From contig NZ_CP007032.1 of NCBI RefSeq assembly GCF_000231405.2, forward strand, positions 2,418,001-2,482,000: DNA of 64,000 bases. The letters run 5' to 3'. The notes under the pieces were generated by a model that had not been told where the DNA came from, did no database searches, and saw only the letters and a list, made by a program, of their open reading frames with translations. The position numbers and the translations under genes are program-made. Shown one piece after another: positions 43,714-53,294 of the stretch. Positions within the stretch are counted from its first letter, which is position 1. Each line of letters opens with the position of its first letter. Source of the stretch: Desulfitobacterium metallireducens DSM 15288. GTDB taxonomy: Bacteria > Bacillota > Desulfitobacteriia > Desulfitobacteriales > Desulfitobacteriaceae.

Positions 43714-45696
43714 TTACCTAGCCATCGCCTTTAGTCGTTCAACCTGAACTTTTCCTCGCTCCCGGTAGACTTCCAGTTGGCGATAACCTTCTTCAATATG
43801 AATAATTTCTTTATCCACAACGATCATCACATTGGGATGGCAATACTCAACTTTTAACCGTTTCGTGCCCGGCAATTGAACCGTCGTGATGCTTACCCCT
43901 GACCCCCCTAATTCACGGATTTCAACATTTCCACTCGAAATAACCTTGCCTCCACGGCAAACGCCTTCGATTTTAACGTCTCCGCCCGTTTGGATCGTGG
44001 AATTATAAGTCCCTTTAAAACAGGTGAAGGATCCCCCACATTCAACCGTCGCCCCTTGAATATAATCAACCTCGCACTCCAACTTTTCGGGGACTTCGAG
44101 AGAAATGTTCAAAACTAACTGTTCTAAAGCCTGGTTCACCCGTTGTAAAAGGGGCAAAGCCTGAGGGTCAAGAGGGCCTAAGCCGACCAGAAAACGTTTC
44201 GCAGTTCGAATCAAGAGGACAATCTCCTGAGTCAGGAGATCATCTTTCGTCCCTAAAACAAACTTCTCGAGATCCGTCGCTATCTTAGGAAGATCAGGAA
44301 ACCTGCGTTCCATTATAAGTTTTAAACACTGACCTGGTTTTAACCGCTCTGCCTCGGGAGAACTGAATAGCTCCGTCGTTTGCATCAAACAAGGGGTTAG
44401 ATCTTCGTGGAACTCCCGCATACGCCGTAACAATTCTGAACGAACAACATAGCGTGCTCCTACGACCAAATGCCCACCTAATACATTATGAAAGACTTTA
44501 AGACCCTTTTCAGCACGAATTTCCGCTTTAGAGACCGAACCCTGAATCTCTACCTTTCCCCCTGAATAAACGTGAAGCCCATCCTGGACATTTCCATAGA
44601 CAAAAACCTCACTTGGAAACTCAATGCTCCCCGTCGCCAAATCCACATCTTGATTGAGCAAATAAATATTCTCGACCAAATAGGTAATCTCATCCACACG
44701 AACAGGGATTCCAGCAGAGGTCGCAACAACTTCTAACCCATCTTCCGAAAGTTTAACATTCTTTTTTAATTTGAATTGAATATCCTTTAAGGGCAGCGGA
44801 GGAATCGGCCGATCTAAGACATCCTTGCCCTCTACTCCTTCTTTTCCGGGTATTTTCCGTGCTAAAATTGTGCCTTCATTGATAAAGTTCTTCTTCGAAG
44901 CAAAAAAATCAATGCGGTCTTCGTTTTCTTCATAGCCCTTCGAACATTCTCCCACAAAATCTTCGAAACGAGCAGGTATAGGAGCCAAAGGCAATGTTGC
45001 TTTGGCAACAACAACTTCTCCATTACCTTCAACGCACATTATTTCGGCCCAGGCTTCAGAACGAATTCCATGGACAATTTTCAACCGTTGGATATCCTCC
45101 TGTAAGTGTTTTTGATCCCAATACTCGCCCTCTGGAAGAGTCTCTTTCCAAACAACAATATCTTCCCATCTTAACCGAACATCAGCTGTGATCAACTCGG
45201 GCAACTCATAGCGTCCTGGTTTTTCCTGGTCTACTTTAGCCACTGCTGTCAACCCATTTTCGCGAATGACGAGCTCCCAAGTCCTTTGACCTAGACTTTC
45301 ATTCGGAATAAACTCAATCTCATCCTCCTCTGTCACACGGAAGGACTCGAGCTGTACTTCCCCGTTCCAGAGGAGGGCTCCTGCTTCAGGATAAGGTATG
45401 ATTTGCCGAACCGAAGAGGTCAAGTGGATTGTGTATTTCTTTTCAGCTGCGTTCCAAGCAGTCTGAATTTGAAGATTAGGTCCATCCACTTCGACCACAT
45501 CACAGACCATACCCGGCGTAGACATCAAGTCTGATTGTTCTGCTTTCAGGCAGACCCGGACTTTCCATTGCCTCGAAAGGAATCCTGGTTTATCCAGAAC
45601 CTCAATATCTAAATCTTCCGGTTGACAATCCCACTTTTGGGCATATTCACTCCGAATATCATCGATCGATTTCCCCCGCGTTGTCTCTTCTTTCAT
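43714..45696 (-). CDS. FapA/DUF342-family protein with Jag-N domain
   Basis: The 660-residue protein has an N-terminal Jag-N-like domain (KSIDDIRSEYAQKWDCQPED) and a long DUF342/FapA part with a beta-helix (GSIEFPSEVFVYGNVQDG, GGKVEIQGSVSKAEIRAEKG) and a helical region, ending with GSGVSITTVQLPG. FapA proteins are a bacterial family linked to envelope and flagellar or polar processes, with an uncertain biochemical role; an RNA-binding or cytoskeletal function has been proposed for the Jag-N domain. It has its own terminator and no operon partner. Confidence 0.82.
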   Translation of the reverse strand: MKEETTRGKSIDDIRSEYAQKWDCQPEDLDIEVLDKPGFLSRQWKVRVCLKAEQSDLMSTPGMVCDVVEVDGPNLQIQTAWNAAEKKYTIHLTSSVRQIIPYPEAGALLWNGEVQLESFRVTEEDEIEFIPNESLGQRTWELVIRENGLTAVAKVDQEKPGRYELPELITADVRLRWEDIVVWKETLPEGEYWDQKHLQEDIQRLKIVHGIRSEAWAEIMCVEGNGEVVVAKATLPLAPIPARFEDFVGECSKGYEENEDRIDFFASKKNFINEGTILARKIPGKEGVEGKDVLDRPIPPLPLKDIQFKLKKNVKLSEDGLEVVATSAGIPVRVDEITYLVENIYLLNQDVDLATGSIEFPSEVFVYGNVQDGLHVYSGGKVEIQGSVSKAEIRAEKGLKVFHNVLGGHLVVGARYVVRSELLRRMREFHEDLTPCLMQTTELFSSPEAERLKPGQCLKLIMERRFPDLPKIATDLEKFVLGTKDDLLTQEIVLLIRTAKRFLVGLGPLDPQALPLLQRVNQALEQLVLNISLEVPEKLECEVDYIQGATVECGGSFTCFKGTYNSTIQTGGDVKIEGVCRGGKVISSGNVEIRELGGSGVSITTVQLPGTKRLKVEYCHPNVMIVVDKEIIHIEEGYRQLEVYRERGKVQVERLKAMAR

Positions 45697-45843
45697 CTTT
45701 CACACCTCGTCAAAAATGATCCAGTTAATTCTGCGACTTGCTACTACAATTTATATTCTATTTAATGACTATTTTAGCAACTTTGGGATGATATTTCCAG
45801 ATAATTCGATAAATTATATGTTTATCCAACTTTTTCCTTTCTT

Positions 45844-46935
45844 CTAGGCTCCTCCATCTGGACCTAAAGGCCAATTTATCTCCGCTTCCACTGCTTCGTC
45901 TGCTTTTTCAACTTCCTGATATCCTGTCGATTCTTGGCCGTTCGGATCTTGATGATTGCCTGGAACTTTAGGAAGGGGTTTAGATGGCGTTGTAACAATT
46001 GGTTTTAGTAAATCAACTTCTTGATCCTCAATAATCTTTGTCGTGGTTATCCCTTGTAATACATCGCTCATCACTTTTTGGGCATCCTTGGGATCAACCT
46101 CCCAATAACTTACACCATCTAGGTCCATAAACTTCCCAGGAAGTGTTTGCGAGACTATATCTACATTGTCAAAACCAACAGCTACTTTGGACAATTTAAG
46201 CATATCGCCTAGGCTTAAGTTGGTATGAACTGCCTTGTCAAGTTGAGGAATTAACCAAGGAAGTTTCGGAAGAGTCGAGACCTGAAGCATTTCCTTAGCG
46301 ACTGCTTTCAAGACAACCTGTTGACGCGCTGTCCGTGAAATATCCGCTAGTGCATCATACCTAAAGCGGGCGTACTGAAGCGCTTGTGAGCCATCTAAGC
46401 GTTGAACCCCTTTTTTGAGGTTAATATATCCGTCTGTTTCATCTCCGGTTTCATAGTACATGTTTTTTTCAACATCAACCGTGATTCCCCCAAGGGTATC
46501 AATGATCTGTTTAAAACCGCTAAAGTTCGTCTGAATATATCCTGCAACCGTTACCCCTGTTAAATCAGCAACTTCTTTTTCAAGGGTTTGCATATCGTCA
46601 AGGGAGGCTACAGAGTTGATTTTAATATTGGGATGTCCTGGAATCGAAACCCGCGTATCGCGTGGAATTGAGAGCAAGCTAATTCTCTGGCTTGTAGGAT
46701 CAATACTGGCCAGGATTAATGAATCCGTATTAAACTCTTCTATCCCCGGTCGTTGGTCGGCTCCCACTAATAAAACACTAACCCGATTCTTCATATCCGC
46801 CTCAGAGGCTTCTGTCGGGGGGGTACTATTAGGAGAAAGTGGAGATAATCCCCAATACCAAAAATACCCGCATACTAAAGCCGTAGCAAGTGATATACCT
46901 AATATTATAAATGCAAAAGCCTTTTTTCTTCTCAC
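45844..46935 (-). CDS. LytR-CpsA-Psr (LCP) family ligase
   Basis: The 363-residue protein has an N-terminal membrane anchor (KAFAFIILGISLATALVCGY), then the LCP domain with VLLVGADQRPGIEEFNTD, ISLLSIPRDTRVSIPG, LGGITVDVEKNMYYETGD and the arginine motif FRYDALADISRTARQQVVL. LCP enzymes transfer polymers such as teichoic acid from lipid carriers to peptidoglycan outside the membrane. The acidic C-terminal tail is a Pro/Glu-rich region after the domain. It follows the selD terminator. Confidence 0.9.
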   Translation of the reverse strand: MRRKKAFAFIILGISLATALVCGYFWYWGLSPLSPNSTPPTEASEADMKNRVSVLLVGADQRPGIEEFNTDSLILASIDPTSQRISLLSIPRDTRVSIPGHPNIKINSVASLDDMQTLEKEVADLTGVTVAGYIQTNFSGFKQIIDTLGGITVDVEKNMYYETGDETDGYINLKKGVQRLDGSQALQYARFRYDALADISRTARQQVVLKAVAKEMLQVSTLPKLPWLIPQLDKAVHTNLSLGDMLKLSKVAVGFDNVDIVSQTLPGKFMDLDGVSYWEVDPKDAQKVMSDVLQGITTTKIIEDQEVDLLKPIVTTPSKPLPKVPGNHQDPNGQESTGYQEVEKADEAVEAEINWPLGPDGGA

Positions 46936-47062
46936 ATCATCAACTCCATGCCAATGCTACGAAAACTTTCTATTCCCGTTTTCCATACTTTTCTGAGATG
47001 CTCCTTTTCATTGTACCTATTTTCCCTATACAATTCCAGTTTAGCCAAAAAAATTTATTTTT

Positions 47063-47108
47063 AGAAATAAAGAAGGCTTTGTAGAACATAATCGTTCTGC
47101 AAAGCCTT
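47063..47108 (-). terminator. Terminator after selD
   Basis: AAGGCTTTGCAGAAC and GTTCTACAAAGCCTT form a 15-base-pair hairpin with one G-T-type mismatch around GATTAT, followed by CTTTATTTC on the minus strand. It lies 30 bases after the selD stop. Confidence 0.88.
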
Positions 47109-47137
47109 ATCCACCTTTTCTCACTTTAATTGTCTTC

Positions 47138-48205
47138 TTAATTCATAGCGACCTTGATTAACCCCGGTTCACCCAACCCAACTTGCCCGATAACAGCTGA
47201 TACAAGAGTCTTATGTTTTCTCAGAGATTCCAGTAAAACCTCTAACCGTTCCGCCGGCACAGAGATCAACAACCCGCCCGAGGTTTGGGCATCACATAAT
47301 ACAAGCTGTAGTTCCTCAGATATCTCTTTGTCAAATACCACTTTATCCGCAAGGAACTCTCGATTCGCAAGAGACCCTCCAGGAATCGCTTTTTTCTTCA
47401 GGCAATCCCAAGTCGCTTCAAGGATAGGTATTTTCTGCGCTTGAAGCTGAGCTTCGACGCCACTCCCCTTCATCATTTCATGAAGGTGTCCTAACAACCC
47501 AAAACCTGTGATATCGGTTACCGAACTCACGTTAGCCTCGATCGCCGCTTCAGAAGCGGATTTATTTAGCTCAGCCATCACGCGAATAACTTCTTGCTCA
47601 CCTTCAACAGAGACTAAACCCCGTTTGATACCCGTCGTAATAATTCCGATCCCCAAAGGCTTAGTAAGCACAATATAATCACCCACTTGGGCTTTGGCAT
47701 TGGATAGCACCTGTTGCGGATGGACGATTCCTGTAACTGAAAGCCCGTATTTAGGCTCTTGATCATCGATCGAATGTCCCCCCAGCAGAATGGCACCTGC
47801 TTCGCGGATTTTATCGTAACCTCCCTGCAAAATCTGTGCAAGAATCGATTTATCTAATTCCTTGATCGGAAAAGCAACGAGATTCATTGCCGTTAAGGGT
47901 TTTGCTCCCATCGCGTAGATATCGCTCAAAGCATTAGCCGCTGCAATCATTCCAAACGAGTATGGGTCATCGACGACTGGAGTAAAGAAATCTGCAGTTT
48001 GAACAATCGCCTGTTCCTCATTTAACTTATAAACCCCTGCATCATCATTGGTATCAATTCCAACAATTAGATTAGCATCTTTAACGTTTTTCGGTATATG
48101 ACGCAAAACTTGCGCCAGGTCCGCAGGACCAATTTTACAGCCTCAACCCGCTTTAGTGGAATATTGGGTCAGGCGAATTTTATCTTGAGCATTTCCCAGC
48201 ATCAT
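47138..48205 (-). CDS. selD: Selenophosphate synthetase SelD, selenoprotein with Sec21
   Basis: SelD makes selenophosphate from selenide and ATP for tRNA-Sec synthesis. From ATG 48205 (after GGAGGAGGG) the frame reads MMLGNAQDKIRLTQYSTKAG, then codon 21 is TGA (48145-48143), then GCKIGPADLAQVLRHIPK. This is the catalytic AG(C/U)GCK motif with selenocysteine in place of cysteine, as in several known SelD proteins. Counting from the next ATG at 48106 would lose the active site. C23, K24 and the Asp-rich GIDTNDDAGVYKL metal/ATP loop follow, and the rest matches SelD over 355 residues. selA is the preceding gene, so the pathway supports itself. selB and selC are not in the window. Confidence 0.93.
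48118..48145 (-). promoter_or_regulatory. UGA-Sec codon with a SECIS-like hairpin
   Basis: The TGA codon of selD (48145-48143) is followed 12 bases later by the perfect inverted repeat GGTCC-TGC-GGACC (48130-48118). Bacterial SECIS hairpins lie just downstream of UGA and are required for Sec insertion by SelB. Whether this exact loop is the SelB site is not established. Confidence 0.55.
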
Positions 48206-48281
48206 TGTGAATCCCTCCTCCGATAAGCAATACATATATAAACTTATAACTTAATAATTATATATCGTTTCTCCTCTTCTT

Positions 48282-49703
48282 TCAAGTTTCCATATACACT
48301 CCGGTCCACTGGCTGAGAATACTCAGTATTTCCTCCCGATCTCCTTCTAGCAACGTTCTCGGATCAAAGAGGACCCAGTCCTTTTTGATTCGAGCTAAAA
48401 TCGATACTCCAAACGTGCGCAAATAGGCTTCGAACTCCTGGACACTCCCTTGTCGTGGTCGCACAGCACAAACCCACGTCGATAATTCTTCAGTAGGCCA
48501 AGCGCCTCCGCCAACCTGGGAAAAATCAGCTTGCACTTCCACGTGAAAATAGGCAAGTTCTTCAATGCCATTTTTTAAAAGCTCTGCCTCAGCGCGTAGC
48601 TCTGTTTCAGGTTTTGAGAGCATTCTCCAGACCGGTATTTTATCTTCTTCGTCTCGTTCGTAAAGATGCAAGGTCCCTTCTAACGCAGCCAGTGTCAATT
48701 TATCGATGCGCAAAGCTCGAGTTAATTGATTCTTTTTTAATTTTTCAATAAGCTCACGCTTGCCGATAATGATACCCGCTTGTGGTCCTCCGAGCAATTT
48801 ATCGCCACTAAACGTGACCAGACTGAGTCCTGATTGTACGGCTTGGGCAATCGTAGGTTCCGGTTGCAACCCCAAAAACAAACCATCTCTGAAGCTTCCA
48901 CTTCCTAAATCCTCAACCACGGGTAACTTGTATTTTAGCCCCAATTCAACGAGCTCCTGGCTTGAAACAGCATGGGTAAATCCTTCGATACGATAATTGC
49001 TGGTATGAGCCTTAAATAGGAGGCCTGTTTCTGGCTGAATCGCCTCTTCATAATCGCATATCCACGTGCGATTCGTCGCGCCAACCTCAACAAGCTCTGC
49101 TCCACCGACTTTTAACACCTCGGGAATCCGAAACGAGCCTCCAATCTCCACAAGCTCACCCCGGGAAACAATCACTTTCCGATTTTGAGCAAAAGTATTC
49201 ACGACCAAAAGAACCGCAGCCGCATTATTGTTCACGACCATTGCTGCTTCTGCTCCCGAAAGCTGGCAAAGCAGTTTTTCTACATGAACATAGCGCGAAC
49301 CTCGCTCTCCGGTCTCAACATCAAGTTCTAGATTACTATAACGTTGCGCCTGCTCCGCGACAAATTCAGCGACCTCAGGAGCAAGTAAAGCCCTGCCGCA
49401 ATTGGTATGGAGAATGACTCCTGTTGCATTAATGACCCGCCTTAAACTTGTCGGCTTATTTCGAAGCGCATCTCGCACATCATCTATAAGATAAGGCCAG
49501 ATTTCACTTTCCTTAAGGCTTTCATCCTGTCCCCTTAGAATTTTATTCCGGATTTTTTGCAAACTCTCCCGAATCACTTGTGTTAAACGGTGTTTATCTC
49601 CTTTATTCGTCAAAAATGCAGTGAATTCTTCCATCGCTTCCAAGCGCGCTTGAACCTCATGCACTGCGGGTAAGGCTCTTAGTAAGGAATTTATTTTCTC
49701 CAC
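48282..49703 (-). CDS. selA: L-seryl-tRNA(Sec) selenium transferase SelA
   Basis: This PLP-dependent enzyme converts seryl-tRNA-Sec to selenocysteyl-tRNA. Family motifs include RRVINATGVILHTNCGRALL, NNNAAAVLLVVNTFA, HTSNYRIEGFT and the PLP lysine motif VTFSGDKLLGGPQAG. GTG 49703 gives MEKINSLLRALPAVHEV and has GAGGAGT about 10 bases upstream; an in-frame start at 49826 would add a 41-residue extension unlike SelA. The product has 473 residues, and selD follows 76 bases downstream. Confidence 0.95.
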   Translation of the reverse strand: MEKINSLLRALPAVHEVQARLEAMEEFTAFLTNKGDKHRLTQVIRESLQKIRNKILRGQDESLKESEIWPYLIDDVRDALRNKPTSLRRVINATGVILHTNCGRALLAPEVAEFVAEQAQRYSNLELDVETGERGSRYVHVEKLLCQLSGAEAAMVVNNNAAAVLLVVNTFAQNRKVIVSRGELVEIGGSFRIPEVLKVGGAELVEVGATNRTWICDYEEAIQPETGLLFKAHTSNYRIEGFTHAVSSQELVELGLKYKLPVVEDLGSGSFRDGLFLGLQPEPTIAQAVQSGLSLVTFSGDKLLGGPQAGIIIGKRELIEKLKKNQLTRALRIDKLTLAALEGTLHLYERDEEDKIPVWRMLSKPETELRAEAELLKNGIEELAYFHVEVQADFSQVGGGAWPTEELSTWVCAVRPRQGSVQEFEAYLRTFGVSILARIKKDWVLFDPRTLLEGDREEILSILSQWTGVYMET

Positions 49704-49853
49704 TGCTAAACACTCCTCAACATTTATTTCTTGACTCGACTTATTTTCCCACAACTCGCCCGCACTCTTTTTAAGATTTCGACATCGGGTTTGTCTTATT
49801 ATAAAGAAAACAATTCTATATCCCAACCCAAGCTAGACAGGAGGCATCACCCC

Positions 49854-50051
49854 ATGTATTCACTTTTCCCAAGCCCTAATCAAAGCAAGCGAAAATCCGG
49901 AGTCGTTCTTCCCTTTAAACCTAAATTGGCTAAGAAACAACCCAAACCGTGTATTTTTTGCGGAGACACACTTCATCTCCAAACGTTTAAGGGGCAAATC
50001 GTTTGCTCAGCTTGCCTACAAGATATTCCTACCCTTTTCGTCTGCGGTTAA
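49854..50051 (+). CDS. Small zinc-ribbon protein, possibly Gin-like
   Basis: A 65-residue plus-strand gene begins at ATG 49854 with AGGAGG 9 bases before it. Its basic N-terminal part KRKSGVVLPFKPKLAKK is followed by CIFCGDTLHLQTFKGQIVC-SAC, two CxxC pairs as in the sigma-G inhibitor Gin (CsfB) family, which has a similar short length and spacing. The match is not strong enough to name it. It is divergent from selA and ends in a two-way terminator. An in-frame start at 49731 is not supported. Confidence 0.6.
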   Translation: MYSLFPSPNQSKRKSGVVLPFKPKLAKKQPKPCIFCGDTLHLQTFKGQIVCSACLQDIPTLFVCG

Positions 50052-50140
50052 AATTATTATAACGAAGTTCTGTGGGAAAAGAAACTTTTGGAAAAACGAA
50101 TAAACCGCTTGGTCTAAAATATAAAACGCAAATAAAACAA

Positions 50141-50193
50141 GGATGCCTAAGCTGAAACAAAATTCTCCAGCTACTAAGGCATCCCCTTTTTTT
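50141..50193. terminator. Bidirectional terminator
   Basis: GGATGCCTAAGCTG and CAGCTACTAAGGCATCC pair, with CCCCTTTTTTT after the stem on the plus strand. On the minus strand the same hairpin follows the MecA-like gene. It separates the small plus-strand gene from mecA. Confidence 0.82.
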
Positions 50194-50206
50194 GATCCCT
50201 ATTCAG

Positions 50207-50782
50207 TTAAAACGTCTTTTTCATGATTTGAACGGCGCGTTCGGGCATGATAGCTTTACCATGTTCCTCCAAGAATACCTTTGAGATATCGACAATCTCG
50301 CCATATTCATCAAGGAGGGCTTCAGCATATTGTTTTTTCTTGCCTGACCCGAGATGGCTCACAACTAAATAGTATTCCCCTTCATATACATAAAGGCTCG
50401 ACCACACGCGAGGAAAATCGGGGAACCGTTTGACAGCCGCTAAAACATCCTCAAAATCATCAAACACATAAATCCATTCAAGAACTTTTGAACGCGGGCT
50501 ACGCTTCTTCTCTTTTTCCTTAACTGGAGTTTCAAGAGTATCTTCTTGCCTCATGACGGTGATTACAAATTCATCGTTTGAAGCTGCGCTTGCCTGAATC
50601 CAAAAGGGTTGGTCAAGGTTAAACTCCACTTCTTCCCTTGCCTGCGTAATCAACTCCCAAAATAACTGCTCAGATTTCGCCGAGCGTTGAAATAAATCGG
50701 TCATTGAGATATCGCGATCAGCAAGTTCTGTAAAGGAGATGAAGATGCGGATTGTACTCTCATTAACCTTCTGTATACGCAT
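50207..50782 (-). CDS. MecA-like adaptor protein of ClpC
   Basis: The 191-residue protein resembles the MecA/YpbH adaptors that bring substrates to the ClpCP protease. It begins MRIQKVNESTIRIFIS and has the helical PFWIQASAASNDEFVITVMR core. The C-terminal domain with VLEWIYVFDDFEDVLAA and SSLYVYEGEYYLVV, followed by the acidic EYGEIVDISKVFLEEHG, is as in MecA. A charged linker joins the two. The preferred start ATG 50782 is four codons into the frame and follows GGAGAGG. Confidence 0.85.
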   Translation of the reverse strand: MRIQKVNESTIRIFISFTELADRDISMTDLFQRSAKSEQLFWELITQAREEVEFNLDQPFWIQASAASNDEFVITVMRQEDTLETPVKEKEKKRSPRSKVLEWIYVFDDFEDVLAAVKRFPDFPRVWSSLYVYEGEYYLVVSHLGSGKKKQYAEALLDEYGEIVDISKVFLEEHGKAIMPERAVQIMKKTF

Positions 50783-50871
50783 AACCCCCACCTCTCCTTC
50801 CCTAATCTATAATTAGTTTATTCCTATGATATCATATTACGACTTGTCTTTGGGGTTAAAAAAATGTTTTT

Positions 50872-51990
50872 TTATTTTTCTTCTTTGGGGTCCAAAGATA
50901 TAAGTTTGTAGTCCCTAGTTCCTAACCCGATTTCTTCGCCATAAGCCAATTGAACAGACCAGTCCACCGCGGGATGAAGCGTTCGGAACTTATCCCCTTC
51001 ACCATGATGCTTCCCTAAGAGCGAATGAGGATTGCCATGGGCCTGATTTACAAGATCTACAGCTGCCTGATCAATGGCAACAGGGTCGGTTGAGGCTAAG
51101 ATCCCAATATCGTGCACGATCGGAATATCGTTCCAACCGCAGCAGTCACAAAGGGGCGAGACATTATTAACAAAGGTAATAAATCCAACTTTGCCTTCTT
51201 TTCCTTTCAGAACCCCAGCTGTATATTCAACAATTTTCTCCTGAATCACATCCGGCTCCGTCTTCCAGTTTACAGTGATGGCTTTGTGAGGACAGGTTAC
51301 AGCACATTCCCCACAACCGATACACAACTCGTGATTAATATGAGCTTTGCCTTCAATTGTAATCGCCTGGGCAGGGCACCATAGCTTGCATTTTCCACAA
51401 GCAATACAAACATCTTCCTTAACCGTTGGCAAAATATCCGAGTGCTGTTGTTGTTTACCAGCACGGCTACCCAGTCCCATCCCTAAATTTTTCAGGGTAC
51501 CTCCGAAACCGGTTGCTTCGTGCCCTTTAAAGTGAGTTATAGCAATTAAAGCATCCGCGTGCACTGCCGCACTGCCGATTTTCACCTCTTGGAAATGTTT
51601 CAGACCTACCGGCACAGATACATAGTCTTTCCCATTTAAGCCATCGGCAATCATCAGAGGTGCTCCAACGACGGAATAATCAAAACCATTCTCGATAGCC
51701 GTTTCCAAATGATCCACTGCATTCGAACGGGAGCCTACATAAAGGGTATTGGCATCCGTCAGAAAAGGGCGACCTCCCTTCATCTTGACTTGATCCACAA
51801 CCCGGCGTACATACTGAGGCCGAATGTAGGCTAAATTTCCTCGCTCCCCAAAATGCAATTTTAAAGCGACGAGATCCTTTGGTGCAATTCCCTCTAAAAT
51901 CTTCGAACGATTCACAAGCTTCTCGAGCTTAGTCAACAGACTTTGCCCATTCTTAATCTGGAAGTTTGTAAAATAAACCTCAGCGCTCAT
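50872..51990 (-). CDS. DUF362-domain ferredoxin protein
   Basis: This protein of 372 residues has a DUF362 N-terminal domain (LVALKLHFGERGNLAYIRPQ; IAITHFKGHEATGFGGTLKN), then two [4Fe-4S] motifs, CIACGKCKLWCPAQAI and CIGCGECAVTCPHKAI. A C-terminal part has SPLCDCCGWNDIPIVHDIG and GILASTDPVAIDQAAVDL. DUF362 proteins are common in anaerobes; the function is unknown but redox is likely. ATG 51990 follows AGGAGTGAGG; an in-frame start at 52014 is less likely. The small membrane protein gene upstream probably belongs to the same transcript. Confidence 0.86.
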   Translation of the reverse strand: MSAEVYFTNFQIKNGQSLLTKLEKLVNRSKILEGIAPKDLVALKLHFGERGNLAYIRPQYVRRVVDQVKMKGGRPFLTDANTLYVGSRSNAVDHLETAIENGFDYSVVGAPLMIADGLNGKDYVSVPVGLKHFQEVKIGSAAVHADALIAITHFKGHEATGFGGTLKNLGMGLGSRAGKQQQHSDILPTVKEDVCIACGKCKLWCPAQAITIEGKAHINHELCIGCGECAVTCPHKAITVNWKTEPDVIQEKIVEYTAGVLKGKEGKVGFITFVNNVSPLCDCCGWNDIPIVHDIGILASTDPVAIDQAAVDLVNQAHGNPHSLLGKHHGEGDKFRTLHPAVDWSVQLAYGEEIGLGTRDYKLISLDPKEEK

Positions 51991-52020
51991 ATATATAGCC
52001 TCACTCCTTAACATTTTAAC

Positions 52021-52458
52021 TTAAGGCAAAACTTCACATTGGTACACTTCCAAGCAATTCGGCAGTACCTTTATTTTAACTTGGTCCCCTAGATTAACAG
52101 TTTTATAAGTCCGATAATCCACCCAAAGACTTAAAGTCTGTGTTCCCTCTTGCACTTGAAGACTATACGGATTATCTTGGCTATTGCTCAACGATTTCCC
52201 TTGAAGCTCACCTTGAATTTCCTTGGGATGTTCAAACCAGTCTGGATTATCCAGACTAAACATTAAAAGATAGGCCCCTAAAATGACTGACCAAAATCCC
52301 ACTCTGAGAATAATGAACAGACGTCCCCATTTTTTATATTGTTTTAGATCGTGTCTAACCTTTTCGATCAGACGAACGAGTAGAAACACGCTAATGATGC
52401 TCGTCATGATAACTTCAGGCCAGCTTATCTTCCACAAGTAGCGATAATAATTAAGCAT
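52021..52458 (-). CDS. Small membrane protein of unknown function
   Basis: The 145-residue protein has two likely membrane segments (about SWPEVIMTSIISVFLLVRLIE and FIILRVGFWSVILGAYLLMF), then an extracytoplasmic domain with a strand-rich SLQVQEGTQTLSLWVDYRT. No family is recognised. It is 30 bases upstream of the DUF362 gene and may share its transcript. Confidence 0.65.
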   Translation of the reverse strand: MLNYYRYLWKISWPEVIMTSIISVFLLVRLIEKVRHDLKQYKKWGRLFIILRVGFWSVILGAYLLMFSLDNPDWFEHPKEIQGELQGKSLSNSQDNPYSLQVQEGTQTLSLWVDYRTYKTVNLGDQVKIKVLPNCLEVYQCEVLP

Positions 52459-52517
52459 GTTTCACCCCAGGATACCCTCATCTCTTAGAGACATTATAGG
52501 ATGTTCTCCTCAAAGGG

Positions 52518-53237
52518 TCAACGTGGATAATAAGGGCACTCTGTTTTGAGACATTGCTTATTACGCCAAAAATCCTTACAGACAGGGAGTTTATGCGCCT
52601 CTTCTGAGAAGTGAACATTGCTATCCCGTTCAAGAATTTTTATTGCCGCAAGTATAGACGAATAAGTACTCCGCTTGCAGCATCTCGGCCCTCCGTAAGC
52701 CCCAACACTTTGTAAAACTTCACCTGTATCCCGATTCGTTTGCCCCCAGATTTCCTGGCTAAGCGGAGTCAGCCCACGAATAACACTAAGCGCAATACCT
52801 GTCCCAATGGCCGCTCCACACGCTCCCCAACTTCCACAGCTTCCACCCGGGAGTTGTTTGGCACGTAACCACGCATTTTTAATTTGTGAATCGGTAATAT
52901 TCATCCCCATGTTCTTAAGAGCAGTCAACAACACCATAGGGACCATTAAATGATGCTCTGGGCCATGCATCTGGAAAACAGGCGCAGCCATAATTTCACG
53001 GGCTAGTTCAATCGGGTTCGTACTTAAACTCGTTTCGAGAATAATCTTAATGATTTGATTTGAATCCGCGCGGTGGCATTCATCGCAGATATAATGTCCG
53101 TGCTTACAGGAAATCGTACTTGTAAACTCTTTCTTGCAAAGGGAACAGTGATACGTTTTAACATTTTCAGAATAGCTTAGCTCCTCCCCACAAATCATAC
53201 ATCCTTCAGTATGCTTATTTTTCACTTCAATCTGCAT
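52518..53237 (-). CDS. DUF5714-type cysteine-rich protein
   Basis: The 239-residue protein opens with zinc-ribbon pairs CMICGEELSYSENV and CSLCKKEF, CKHGHYICDECHR. The middle has LPGGSCGSWGACGAAIGTGIALS, typical of DUF5714. A later ARG-free tail ends with CKDFWRNKQCLKTECPYYP. DUF5714 genes occur in anaerobes, often near radical-SAM genes; the role is unknown. The cysteine-rich ends suggest metal or persulfide chemistry. A CsoR-like operator overlaps its promoter. Confidence 0.72.
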   Translation of the reverse strand: MQIEVKNKHTEGCMICGEELSYSENVKTYHCSLCKKEFTSTISCKHGHYICDECHRADSNQIIKIILETSLSTNPIELAREIMAAPVFQMHGPEHHLMVPMVLLTALKNMGMNITDSQIKNAWLRAKQLPGGSCGSWGACGAAIGTGIALSVIRGLTPLSQEIWGQTNRDTGEVLQSVGAYGGPRCCKRSTYSSILAAIKILERDSNVHFSEEAHKLPVCKDFWRNKQCLKTECPYYPR

Positions 53238-53294
53238 CGAACAAAAGTCCTCCCTAACCGATAAAATGTATTCATTATCTATTGCCTAATTTTA

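Noticed and set aside
48206-48281. tRNA-Sec gene or selB near selA/selD
   Set aside because: Only 76 bases lie between selA and selD, and no cloverleaf or GTPase gene was seen near by.
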